From positions 2,976,001 to 3,040,000 of the forward strand of contig NW_025920106.1 in the NCBI RefSeq assembly GCF_902686445.1: a DNA stretch of 64,000 nt, read 5' to 3'. Positions within the stretch are counted from its first letter, which is position 1. The number at the start of each line of letters is the position of its first letter. The notes beneath the pieces are model-generated. The model saw only the letters and a program-made list of their open reading frames with translations. It was not told where the DNA came from and did not search any database. The translations under genes were made by a program, and so were the position numbers. This DNA is from Sciurus carolinensis. Lineage: Eukaryota; Chordata; Mammalia; Rodentia; Sciuridae. This document shows positions 12,642 through 23,907 of the stretch, in pieces.

Positions 12642-13244
12642 AAGAAAGAAAAAATGCTCTCAATTACACTTTGACATACTATTGCTGGTGAAATACATCC
12701 TGATTTCAGGGATGCTATAATGTGAAGGATAAAGTCAATGACAATCCTGTTTTTAAGTCTAATTATTTGTTATTTGTCTGACTTGGACCAGGGAACTTCT
12801 TTGAGAAAATTTCCTAATACATAAAAATGGGATAGTAAAATGTCAAAGATCATTTTTTATCCTTTCCTCTTTACCTCTCCTAACCCATGGTTATAGCTCA
12901 AGGTATCTACTGACTGCTTCCTATGTGATTGTGATTTGTAGGGATAGAATCTTTCAGAAAGGACATTCTAAGAAAATTTCCAAACCTTCTAATTTTCATT
13001 ATTATGATTGAATTCTAATTATGCAAAATTTCTGCTATTCTAATAATGCCCAATAAATTTAGCACTAATTAGCAAATGAATCTTTTTAAACAAAAGGATG
13101 AATTTTGTGATGTTTGGAAAAGTAAAAATTTACTGATTATATTCATCATATTCATATTTTGAAGATTCCCAGGAAACCCAGAATGACATTGTTTTCTTGA
13201 GCAGTAAAATATTGATAACTTCACGTTTGTTTTCATTCTTTCAG

Positions 13245-13392
13245 AATTTTTTCAAGCCCCATTGAGTTGATAGGATGAAAATGTTTAAGAGAAAGCTATC
13301 CCTCACTCTTTGAGAATGCCAGAATATTGGTGAATCACTATCTGAATTAATTGAATAAATGAGCATTGAAGGAAACAGCAGCAAGGATAAAA
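13245..13392 (+). pseudogene. CDK17-like pseudogene, first coding exon
   Basis: An acceptor-like TTGTTTTCATTCTTTCAG ends at 13,244. The ATG at 13,275 opens MKMFKRKLSLTL, then TGA at 13,311-13,313, then ECQNIGESLSELIE, TAA at 13,356-13,358, and MSIEGNSSKDK. The 39 codons align one to one with the CDK17 N-terminus. Both stops fit single transitions (CGA to TGA, CAA to TAA). The exon ends with one base of a split codon before GTACAT at 13,393. Confidence 0.92.
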
Positions 13393-14794
13393 GTACATAT
13401 TTGGGATGGAGGAGATACTTCCCCCATTTAATTACTTTATAAACAATGTGAACTTCCTATCTAGATAAAGCTATAATAATGACCTTTTATTTCTCTCATT
13501 CCCTGGTGTTTTAGGAAACATAACATTGTATAACTTTCTCATGCTTACCCAAATATTCTACATTCACTCTAACAAATTTACTATGCCTGTCTCAAGTCAT
13601 AATGAATTATTCCATCCCACATTTCTGTTTTTACTAGTTCATAAATGATATATTGCATAATATTATCCTAATTGTTAAATAACTATTTTTAAATTGACAT
13701 TTAAATATTTTTGCTAGTCATGTAACCTGAATTAATGCAGCTTAAAAATGCATGGAAGATTTGTGAAATTTATTTATGATCTCAGCATAGTTTTTCAATG
13801 TGCTATATGCATATTGACTCTGTACTAAATTCTAAGGTTCATCATGAGTAAATTCTATTGTTTTTAATTTTATGTTTGTTACAGACTCTGTAGTATTAAG
13901 AGCACATAAAGCAGGTAGGCATATAATGTTTCATGCATGTGACAATCCTTTTTACAAGTCAAAGTAGTAATACACAGATTATTAATTATATAAAATGAAG
14001 AGCTTGATACAGTGAATGAAATAAAATGTAAACTCTGTCACATTTTTAGAACAAGGCTACATATTCAAAATGAAAATACCCCTAGGAATATTATAATTAA
14101 CAGAATGGAGCTTACATGACTGGCTTCCAGTGTGTCATGACACACAGATTACCTGGCAAGACTTCCCTCCCTGTGTCAGAGTTTCTGTTGTAGAGATTTG
14201 TGGAAGCAGGTAAAATATGGTTACCCACACCCCTTGCATTGCATGTGGATGCTGGTGCTCTGAGGTAGGGAAAGGCATAGTGGAAAGGGATCTGCATTTT
14301 AAGTCAGAATTAATGGGTTGGAATTTGATATGCTGAAATACTCAGTTGGATAACTCCAGGGAAGTCATTTATTCTACCAAGGCTTCAGATGCCATATTTC
14401 CTTTTCTCTGAAGGGTCATTATTTACCCAAGGATACCCATCTTATTGGCATAATGAATACTTTACAGCCTGGTTTTCTTTGCTTCAAAGTCTACAACATT
14501 GTATTTATTGTCCCAGACCACCTAGCTTCTGCTGAGATTTCACTGACAGCTGCTGTTTTGTGTTTAATGTGGGGCAAGAGAAATGGTTTTGTAGGAAATT
14601 TGAAATAATAATTTGGATATAGTTACACAGAGTAGGGGGAATGTTGCCTTTGTATCAAATCCCAAAATTTATTTTATAATCTTCTATTTTGCTTGCAAGA
14701 TAGTATTTGCTAGATACCTGAAACAAAATTCTTATTTTCTGTCAGAAACCCATTGAATTCTTGGTGTTACTTAAATCCAGTGTGTTCAGGGGCA

Positions 14795-14990
14795 TTTTTT
14801 GTTTGTCTTTTGATACCAGGAATTTATCCCAGTGGTACTTCACCACTGAGTCACATCTCTAGCCCTTTTTAACACTTTGAGATGTGACCTTGCTAATTTG
14901 CTTAGGGTCTTGCTTTATTGCTTAGGACCTTGCTACAAAGCTAAGTCTACCTTTGAACTTGTGATCCTTGTTAGCATGCCAGTTTGGTGT
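14795..14990 (-). mobile_element. Dimeric B1-ID SINE, diverged
   Basis: On the plus strand it reads ATACCAGGAATTTATCCCAG, CACCACTGAGTCACATCTCTAGCCC, then TTGCTTAGGGTCTTGCT and TTTGAACTTGTGATCCT, the complement of a B1-dID-type dimer. Confidence 0.75.
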
Positions 14991-15018
14991 GTTCATTTTT
15001 GAGATAGAAGAGCCTTGC

Positions 15019-15430
15019 TGTTGAGGGCCATCTTGGACAAGATGGTGCCTGGCAGTGAGCCAAAGGACACTGGCTACCAAAATAAGGAAGTACCCAAAAA
15101 GGCTGCTTGCTGCTACTAGTTCCTTGGAGACTTATGATGTGTTAACGCCTGGCTCAAGGATTGGCTATCTAATATCATGTCACACGTGGACAGCTCGTGA
15201 TTTATATAGTGTTATGCTGACATTCCTCTGCATGCTCTCCTGCATGAGAGAAAGCTTTGCTATAATTGGCTGATAAGCTAGCAGACTGGGGAAGGAGAGA
15301 GGGAGAGAGAAGAATAAGGAAGATAGAGAGAGAACAAAGGAGACAGAGAAACAGGGAGGACACAATAAATCTCATCAACTAAGGATTGGTGGTGTCTCCT
15401 TTCTCCACGCCAGATCCACTGGACGGAACA
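15019..15430 (+). mobile_element. Solo LTR, ERVK (IAP-like) type, 412 bp
   Basis: The segment starts TGTTGAGGGCCATCTTGGAC and ends GGACGGAACA, i.e. TG...CA. Flanking 6-bp sequences are CCTTGC (15,013-15,018) and CCGTGC (15,431-15,436), one mismatch apart; 6-bp duplications are usual for ERVK elements. Inside are an ATTGGCT box, a TTTATATAG TATA-like site near 15,200, a GAGA-rich tract (15,290-15,358) and AATAAA near 15,364. No internal retroviral genes are present, so this is a recombined solo LTR. The 72-codon open frame at 15,055-15,273 is LTR sequence. It lies inside the first intron of the pseudogene. Confidence 0.85.
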
Positions 15431-15509
15431 CCGTGCCATTATGTTTGTCAGTGATATTCAGAAATATAATAAGCACAGTATTATTATCTTCATGGGTCGT
15501 TTATGGGAC

Positions 15510-15697
15510 ATGTTTGTCTGTGGGGGGAGGGGTGTTCCTGGGAATTAAACCCAGGGCTACTCTACCATTGGGCTGTATATCTAGTTCTTTTCAGTTTTCA
15601 TTTTGAAACAGTCTTGGTAAATTGCTGGCTTTTGGTTTGGTGATCCTCCTACTTCAGTTACCTAGGTAGCATGAGTCACTGTACCTGACTAGGACAC
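15510..15697 (-). mobile_element. Dimeric B1-ID SINE, diverged
   Basis: Complement of an ID plus B1 dimer: GGGAATTAAACCCAGGGCTA, then TTTTGAAACAGTCTTGGTAAATTGC and ATGAGTCACTGTACCTGACT. Confidence 0.75.
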
Positions 15698-15699
15698 TT

Positions 15700-15922
15700 T
15701 TTCTTTTCTTTTTTTGGGGGGAATACCAGTGATTGAACCCAAGGGAGCTAAACCACTGAGAAACATTCCCATCACTTTTTATTTTTTATTTTGAGAAAGG
15801 GTATTGCTAAGTTGCTCAGAGTCTCACTAAGTAGTTGAGGCAGGCTTTGAATTTACAATCCTTCTACCACAGACTCCCAAGCCTCTGGGATTGTAATCAT
15901 GTACCACAACATTTGGCTAGGA
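15700..15922 (-). mobile_element. Dimeric B1-ID SINE
   Basis: Complement of the dimer: GAATACCAGTGATTGAACCC, then TTTTGAGAAAGGGTATTGCTAAGTTGC and CTCTGGGATTGTAATCATGT. Confidence 0.85.
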
Positions 15923-15934
15923 CATATTCTTTTA

Positions 15935-16062
15935 AAAAAATTAGTTATTGATTAACCTTTATTTTATACATTAATTTATATGTAGTTCTGAAAATTGAGC
16001 CCAGTGTCTCACACATGCAAGTCAAGTACTCTACCACTGAGCCACAACCTCAACCCCAGGAC
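15935..16062 (-). mobile_element. tRNA-derived SINE, sciurid type
   Basis: Plus-strand text TGAAAATTGAGCCCAGTGTC, TCTACCACTGAGCCACAACC is the complement of the ID-type body, preceded by the complement of its A-rich tail. Confidence 0.8.
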
Positions 16063-16711
16063 ATATTCATAATGAGTATTTGACTACAAGACATACCTCT
16101 TTTTTTAAAAAAAACTATGAATCAAAGAAAATAAACCTACTTTTCTGAGAGCTAGTTACTATTTTAGACTGCATATTTTCTGAAATATTTTAATATTATT
16201 TATCAAAACATGCTTAGTTTGTAACCTGGTGAAATGTTTACAATACCTAATTGTTTTCAAGTAGTATATATTGTTTTCTTTAATAACATTCCCTTTACAA
16301 TAGTAACTTTGATAGGTAGTAGAGAAGAAAAAATAGAAACTGTTGAATTTCTTCTTCACCAGACTTACTTGATATAATACTTGAGGATGTCATAATAGAC
16401 ATTGAAGAGATTGCAGGTAGCCAGGACTACCACAATCTGATATTGCATATTCCCTTGCTTTCCTTAATAACTTTTTCAGAAATTCTGCATCATTTTGGTC
16501 AGTGCCTGATAATTACTTCCATCACATTATTTCCTTAGGTAGTTTAGTTTTGTTGTTGTTAGCATAAAAATTATTTTACAGTAAAGAGAAGTGTAGATTT
16601 TTTTCTAAAGTACCTGCAAGAATAGAGAATTCTGAGCCCATCAGATATTTTAAATTTTTAACTTTTACAATTTTTACAAAAATTAATTTATACCATTTCC
16701 CCTAAAATTTA

Positions 16712-16802
16712 AATATGAAATTAACATATGAAGCAGCAATTCTGTTCCCAGGGTTATACTCAAAAAAGTTTGAAACAGGTTTACAAAGTCTTATTTATAT
16801 TA
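16712..16802 (+). mobile_element. Old LINE-1 ORF2 3' fragment
   Basis: The text ATATGAAGCAGCAATTCTGTTCCCAGG...ATACTCAAAAAAGTTTGAAACAGG, given here in pieces, resembles the conserved LINE-1 region near the ORF2 end (position of ATCCCACTCCTTGGCC in the younger copies). It is short and old. Confidence 0.45.
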
Positions 16803-16824
16803 TTTGCCAATTATAACTTCCTAA

Positions 16825-17035
16825 CTTTTATTTTTGGTACCAGAGATTGAACCCAGAGGCACTTAAACACTGAGCCACATCCTCAGTCTTTTTTATATTT
16901 TATTTTAAGACAAGGTCTTGCTGAGTTACTTACAGCCTGGCTAGGTTGCTGTGGTTGTCTTTGAACTTGAGATCCTTCTGCCTCAGCCTCTTGAACTGCT
17001 GGGATTATAGGGATGCAACATTGCACCTGGCATAA
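16825..17035 (-). mobile_element. Dimeric B1-ID SINE
   Basis: Complement of the dimer: GGTACCAGAGATTGAACCCA, CACTGAGCCACATCCTCAGT, TTAAGACAAGGTCTTGCTGA and CTGCTGGGATTATAGGGATG. Confidence 0.88.
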
Positions 17036-17640
17036 ATAACTTTGAAGTATTATATTTTAAGAATGTTTCTGCTTGGTAATAGACCTGTGATTGTTTAAAG
17101 ATTTTTTAAATTAAAATCTCAAATTTGGAACAATAATTTTATAGTCTCTGTATAAATGATACTTAAGTTCTTTTGTTTAATTCACTAATTGACACAATTT
17201 TCTGGATGTCTTTCAATAGGAATATTAGTTCATTTAGGCAAGGATTATATATTTTATATTCTATAACATGCTTAATTATAAAGCACATACTAGGTAGTGC
17301 ATTCATGAAGAAATGGATGTAAACAATCTTGAGATAGTTAAAGTCAGCAAATCAGCAAATGGATAAAATCATTATATTAGTTTTGTGATTATCTACTAAT
17401 TTTATTACATGAGAAAGGGATAGATATTATATAAATTAAAATATTTTAAATATTTTTATAAATATTTTTCATAGAAATTATTTTAACTGTACTGCTTTGT
17501 ATGAATAGTCCTAGACAAAAGTTTATATGTAGTGATCTCTGTTACAACTTTAGTCTTCTGCTTTACTTTCTCAATCCTTCCCATGTGATCCTGAATCTTG
17601 GGCTGGTGATGGAACAATTTTCAAATACTGTGAACCACAG

Positions 17641-17805
17641 AGCCTGTGGTGAAGACTGACAGGCCTCCACCACCTCACAACATGCATTCCTTTCTCCACC
17701 AGTACACGGGGTTTTTCAAGAAACCCCCATTGGGGTGACCCCACAGTGTTACTGGAGGAAGACTTGGCTCCATCATAGCAATGACCAGAAATGGAAGCAG
17801 ATTTA
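17641..17805 (+). pseudogene. CDK17-like pseudogene, second coding exon
   Basis: After an ACCACAG acceptor the block reads P-V-V-K-T-D-R-P-P, HNMHSFLHQYTGFFKKPPLG, a TGA stop (17,736-17,738), then PHSVTGGRLGSIIAM and RNGSRF. The length of 165 bases equals that expected for this part of CDK17. It ends one base into a codon before GTAATT, and the next exon supplies AT, so phase is conserved. The open frame at 17,791-17,994 is a chance overlap. Confidence 0.93.
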
Positions 17806-17885
17806 GTAATTTATTTGTCTATTTTATCTAACTTTCAGATTGTAGAACATGCATGTTTTTATATTTTAGTCTGCCAGCTTTTATT

Positions 17886-17923
17886 ATCTGCTTTCTGTGC
17901 CAGTTTAAAAAAAAAAAAACAAG
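17886..17923 (+). repeat. Poly-A run downstream of pseudogene exon
   Basis: A run of A (17,908-17,920) lies in intronic sequence after the second coding exon of the pseudogene. I found no SINE body attached. Confidence 0.5.
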
Positions 17924-18264
17924 TTAAGAGTAGGAAGGACATCAGAAAGATGGAAGATTCTAAAGAGGGTATTTTCGATAATACAGAGAAGTAATATTTG
18001 AATACCTGTCCATCAGAAAGGAACCAAATCCCATAAGAAGGACATGTGTAATTTCAAAATGATTGGCAGCTTAGTATGGTGCTTAATTTAGGATCATAAC
18101 TTAATAATGCTTGAAATAATCACTATAGACTCATAAAGTAATTAGATTATCACCTCAGTTGCTACTCTTTTATTATTATGTCCTTTTAAATATCCAGGAA
18201 AATACATATCTGAAAGTTTCTATTTATTTTGTGCTTACTTCCCTGATCATTTTTGGTGGTGTCT

Positions 18265-18412
18265 ATTTTTAAAATTTTCAAGATACTTTTTAGTTGCAGA
18301 TGGGCACAAGGCCTTTCTTTTGTTTACTTATTTTTATGTGGTAAGGAGTGAACCCAAGTGCCTCACATTTGCTGGGCACACACTTTACCACTGAGCCACA
18401 ACCATAGCCCTG
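18265..18412 (-). mobile_element. tRNA-derived SINE, sciurid type
   Basis: Plus-strand TTTTTAGTTGCAGATGGGCA, TATTTTTATGTGGTAAGGAG, TGAACCCAAGTGCCTCACAT and CACTGAGCCACAACC are the complement of the ID-type element with its tail. Confidence 0.85.
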
Positions 18413-18494
18413 GTGATTTATTTTCTAAAATTCATGTTTGATTTGACTTTTGCAACATGTTATGTTTTTAAACATAACAATTCAAAATTTCTTA

Positions 18495-18657
18495 ATTTTT
18501 TAGAGTACCAGGATTGAACTCAGGGGCACTTGACCACTGAACCACATCCTCAGTCCTATTTTATATTTTATTTAGAGACAGGGTCTCACTGAGTTGCTTA
18601 GTGCCCTGATTTTGCTGAGACTGGCTTTGAACTCACCATTCTCCTGCCTCACTGAGA
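18495..18657 (-). mobile_element. Dimeric B1-ID SINE, truncated
   Basis: Complement of the dimer: GTACCAGGATTGAACTCAGG, CCACTGAACCACATCCTCAG, AGAGACAGGGTCTCACTGAG and CTTTGAACTCACCATTCTCC; the distal B1 end is missing. Confidence 0.85.
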
Positions 18658-20363
18658 GATGATTCTTAAATTTTTAGCAATTTTGCCACTTAAACATGGC
18701 TATTATTAATGTTTAATCATATGAACTTATAATTAAGGTAAATTCAGAAACAAAAGTAATGATATGCAAGAGTAATTATTTCTGATTGTTCTAGTGCTTT
18801 TTTACTATTGTTATCTATGCAGTAAGAGTTACTTCTGTGGTATATTTACTACAAAGTACCATGTAATGGTGTGCTACTGCATGTTCTTCCCATTGCTACA
18901 CCTTCAGTGTCATGTTGGTAGCGTGAAGTCTGCAATGGAGGAATGTTGCCAAAGAAATCAGAAAACACTATAGGTCAGGGCTTGGCTGACTGTCGATTGT
19001 CTAAACCCAGGGCTTGTTAGTATATTTTTAGGTTTTGTTGACTATATTCTCAGTTGCATTTTCTTTTCTTTGATTAGTAACATTTAAAATGCAAAAACAA
19101 AACAAAACATGTTTAGTTCAGGAACTATACAAAAACATGTATTCTTGTACTGAACTCTTGGTCTGGATTTAAGAAAGCAATGTTGAAAGTGTTAGAAAAT
19201 GAGATGAAATTTAAATTTAATGGATGTCTAAATATTATGTAGTGAATGGAACAAAAATTGAGCACATAAGTGTTCTTCTGGTTCTCCAAACTACCAATAA
19301 GCAGTTGTGTTTGAATTATACTTGTTTGTTAATAACATAATAACTTGATTGTGTCAGGTAGTACTCAAGTTTTTATTCATAGTCTGAGACTACCAAACTT
19401 ACCTCATAATTCTTTTGTAAGAGACTGGTGCTTCTGTGAGGACTCAGTTGCAGTTTAGACACTCAAGGCTTCACCTTTTATCCCACTGTGCACCTAAACT
19501 CAAGCACTTTCCTGCCAGTATCAGCAACCCCTACCAAGAAAGTGAAAGTCTGTCTATGCTTAAGAATTCTTGACTTTCAGTTCTTTCTTTGTTAAATTTC
19601 CTTCCTGGGTATTTCCTATACATTCTTGCAATCACCTTTACATATTGAAGCACTATATTTTGATCTACATTTCATTGAGTTAGGAAAATTTTCAAATGTT
19701 GCTAGAAATATAAGGAATGTTTAAATTACCTAACTTTTAAGTGTGACAGAAAAATTTGTGACTGTAGATGTATCTGATATCAAATTTTAAGAGATTAGAA
19801 ATCAATCACCAATGCAATGATTTTTGCTGCCAAGGTAATTTTTTGTCTAGATGTCAACATAAAATTTCTCCAGATCTCTTTATAATAGAAGTGTATTCCA
19901 TTACTATTTGCAACTGCTTATAAATATGAATTGAACTTTTTTTAGTATTAAGTTACCAAGACAAAAATACAGAAATAAGGTACATTTTAATATGGATTTG
20001 GTAAGAAACACTTGGGTTCAATTTTTGAAGTACTATTTTTAAGTAACTATTATTCATTAAAAGTTTAAATGTATATTTCCAGGCTGTAATTTTTATTCAA
20101 CTCTGGATAATGACTTGAATGCAAGTTCTTTCACAATGTTTCATAATTCAAGAGCATAAAAGGATTTTTTAGTACTTTCTATTTGAAGACATTTGAGTTA
20201 ATGTTTTGATCTCTTAAATGCACACATATGCACCTGGATATAAAAGACTGTTATGCTCTGAGTTTTGTATGTTGGTTTTCTATATTTTACCTGCAATGAT
20301 AATTACATAGTAGGATAAAATAAATATTCATTAAGTTAAACATTGTCTCATTTTCCAATACAG
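18658..20363. other. Pseudogene intron, no further gene seen
   Basis: AT-rich intronic sequence between the SINE and the third coding block. I see no exon-like coding, no RNA gene and no clear repeat family here. Confidence 0.5.
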
Positions 20364-20496
20364 ATATTGTTCACAAATATCTAAAAACGGAGTCAGATGT
20401 TGAGAGTGGCCAACTTCTGGGAAGTCATCTGATGAAGTCCAGTCACCTACAGGTGTTTGTCTCAGAAATCATAAACACAGAGAGCTCTCAATGGAG
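20364..20496 (+). pseudogene. CDK17-like pseudogene, third coding exon
   Basis: The acceptor TTTTCCAATACAG ends at 20,363. The block encodes IVHKYLKTESDVESGQ, then after a one-base deletion SSDEVQSPTGVCLRN and LSME. It is 133 bases against an expected 134. The donor position reads ATAACA, so the GT appears changed to AT. Confidence 0.92.
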
Positions 20497-20517
20497 ATAA
20501 CATTTTAAAATATATAA

Positions 20518-20644
20518 ATATACATTTATATGTGTGTTTTTGTAAATAAATAAACACACACACATATTTATGTATACATATATATATCAAGCAAATAAAG
20601 CATAATTATGTATATATATATATACATATCAAGCAAATAAAGCA
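20518..20644. repeat. AT microsatellite with short direct duplication
   Basis: A TATA/CACA-rich patch contains ATATCAAGCAAATAAAGCA twice (20,584-20,602 and 20,626-20,644), 42 bp apart, separated by a TA run. It looks like slippage or a short tandem duplication. Confidence 0.75.
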
Positions 20645-21293
20645 ATTTGAAAATTTTCATGAAGAGAGCTGTTATAATTATATCCGTGAGTTGTATTCTT
20701 AATATTTCTTCTTTTCTAATTACTATTTCAAGGCAAGTACACATTAATCATAGTATTCTGTATTCTACAGAACTCGGAATATTCATTTTTAGTTCTCTGT
20801 TGAGGAAAAGTGATTTTTTTTTAAATTCCACAAATCTACACTGACATCATTCTAGAGGACCTTAGCAAAGTCCTCTTTTCAGAAAATGTGATTTCAGTTA
20901 TATCTCTTTGAGATTCATTTGGATACTTCATAGTCAGATTTTAAGAGAGAAAGATAAAATAGACACCAGCTTTTTTTCCCCTTGCTTTGTAAGTATCAGT
21001 ATCATTTCCTTTGTGGTTCATGGCACCTAGAAATCCCTATTGTATGTAGTAAATTATTTCTCCATGTCAGTTATGTAACATATTTCCTTTTTTATCAATG
21101 GGATAGTATTACATTGAAGACAGAAATTATGACTACTATCATTTCAGTATGTACTGTATATTAATATTTTTCTACAAAAAAATGAAATCTTTAAAAATGG
21201 GAAGTTTGTTTCTTTTCTTGTAGCTGTAGAGACAATGAAGATTAGAGTGTCTGTCCTGCTTGATTATATTTTTACTGTTAAAAGATTGTGTCT

Positions 21294-21384
21294 AGACTGG
21301 GGAGATAGCTCAGTTGGTTGAGTGCTTGCCTTGCAAGCACAAGGCCTTGGGTTCAATCCACAGCACTGCAAAAAAAAAAAAAAA
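21294..21384 (+). mobile_element. ID-type SINE with poly-A tail
   Basis: GGGGAGATAGCTCAGTTGGT, CTTGCCTTGCAAGCACAAGG and GGGTTCAATCC match the copy at 3,456. The tail is an A run at 21,369-21,384. TTGTGTCT before and TTGTTTCT after it form a likely imperfect target-site duplication. Confidence 0.9.
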
Positions 21385-23844
21385 GGTTGTTTCTGAGTGA
21401 GTTAAGGAAAAGCAATATCAGTGTTCTCTGTAATAAATTAACACTTTCAACTCTTGAGATCAACTTGAAATTATGTAATTATATAGATTTATCAAAATAA
21501 TAATATAATTGTTCTTAGTTTTCTTTATAATATATGTGATTTTATTACAGGTATAAAAGATGTTGGCATTTGGGTCTATATGTAGATTGTGTAATTCTTT
21601 CATTGAATTATATAATTTTTCCCCACAGATAACATGCTATAGATTATATAAATATATTTTAGTTTAATTCATTTTAGTATCTAGAATAATTTATTTTTTC
21701 ATTCCTCCCTTTGCACATATACACATGATCTATTTCTGATTCATCATGGCTTAACTGATTATTTTAAATTTACAGTGCTGAAAAATCAATACACATTTAT
21801 GAGAACACATGCTTCACATTTTGAATTTTGATCTTTTCCCTACCTGGCAATATGCAGTGTGATACTACTTTGTGATTCAGTATCATAGCTCCCAGTTAGC
21901 CCAGAAGCCACAGGACTAAACTATAGTACTCTACAGAGTTCTGTGTTGCTAAATTGTGATATTCACTGAGTTAGGTATATATAAGTGCATTTCCAACTTA
22001 ATGATATTTTTATCTTAGAACTGGTTTATCAGGATATAACCCCATGGTAATTTGAAGAGCTTGTACTCTTATTCAAGAATGTTTTTGTAGTTTTTTTTTT
22101 TGTTTGTTTGTTTATTGCTCTAGATGAGTTTTAGACATTTCATTGTTTTTGGCAGAAATAATGTTGGTATTTGATTTTGGTTATATAAAATATAAAAATT
22201 AATATGGTGATAACCACTATTGTTGCATTCTTTAACAATTTGGAATATGGTATATATCTGTATTTAAATCTTTTATATCAGTAAATATTTACACAGTTCC
22301 TTTCTTATCTCTTTTGTTTTTCATGATTTTATTCTAAAAGGATTTCTTTTTATAGAATTTACATTTCTTGATGGAATGATAAAGGCAAGTTTCTGCTTGA
22401 AGTTTTTCTCAGCTCATAGTCTATAGTTAAATGAAATAGAATAACTATTATTTTATTAACAGCAAAAAGAAAATGTTTTAATTTTCTTTCACATGTTGTA
22501 TTTAAAATAATACCTACTTGTTTAATTATTTATATTGATCACATGCTGTATATGCATGTTCCTACCATATGGTGAAATAATTTTAAAGTAAATCCAACAT
22601 ATTTATTGGTCATTTAGTTATCCTCTTTTGTAGATTAATTGCACAAGATTTTTGTCTATTTCCTACTGGTTTTTGTACATTTTCCTTACTGATTTATGGG
22701 AATTCTTTACATCTACATAAAGGAACTTGTCAGCTTTGTGTCTTACAAACATCTTCTAGAATGTAGCAATTGTCCTAGCACTTGTTCCTGAAAGGACAGC
22801 TTTTCCTGGTGCACTTTGATCTTTGACATAAGTTCAGGTGATTGCATATTATGTATTTTGAATGACTGGAGTCCTCTACTAGGGATACATATAAAGTGTT
22901 GTAATGAATAAAATGGGCAAAAAGTAAGTGGTCTGCAAATCATATGTCTTCAGAGAAGGAAGAACTTGAGATGGTCCTTGAAAGGGGTAGGATTTTGTCA
23001 GTTTGAAAATGAGTCTATGAATGAAGAGCATTCTAAGCAGAGGAAATTTCATGCAATAAACTCAGAGATAAGAATGTGTATGTTAAGCTAGGAAAATTGT
23101 AACAGATAAGAAGGGTTGGTATGTAATAATTTATTTTAAAAATAGGATTTGAAAGGATAGGAAGAACCAGAGTATAAAAAGCACGAGATATCCATTGTAG
23201 AAGTCTAAACCTCCCATGTAATAAAGTGTTTATTTAAACAAGGACTGACATGATCATGTTTTTCTTTCAAATAATAGCTTCAGGAAAAGTAGAGACAATG
23301 AACTATAGGGAGAGATAGACAGGTGGCGTGTAGGCGAATTAGGAATTTATTTCAAATTAGGTTTGGTGTGACCATAATATGGAAATAGAAAGTAGGACAC
23401 AGACCCTAGAGGTCATGCTGAGAGAAAATAGGACTTGATACCCAGCTGAGCTTTGTGTCTGAAGGAGGAACAATTGATGATGACTTCTGAGGTTCTCACA
23501 CCTGTTTATTTCCTTTCCATATATTATATCATGGAATTTTTTTTACTCACAAAAGCTTCTGTTTTGATTAGATATTCTAAAGTGTATAATTATTCTGTCT
23601 ACACTCTAAGCACATTTACAAAGTGTAACCAACTTGTTTTGGTATATGACTGTGATTATCATACTTTTGCACATCACTGCTTAAAGCATTTTAAAATATA
23701 TTTTGTCACTTGATTTTCTGGTCAAATGTTTTCTTTGGCTATCAATTTTTTAAGATATTTGCACTTAGATAAATTCTGAATTACATTTGTTCTGATTAGG
23801 AGGGAAAGAATGATTTAATAACATGTGATAGCTTTTTGGAGGAT

Positions 23845-23907
23845 TATCAAATCCAGGGTCTCCAGCATACTAAGTGCTCTACCAATGAGCTCTGTCCCCA
23901 ACCCTTA
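23845..23907 (-). mobile_element. ID-type SINE fragment
   Basis: Plus-strand CAAATCCAGGGTCTCCAGCA and GAGCTCTGTCCCCAACCC are the complement of an ID-like body; only about 60 bp remain. Confidence 0.6.
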
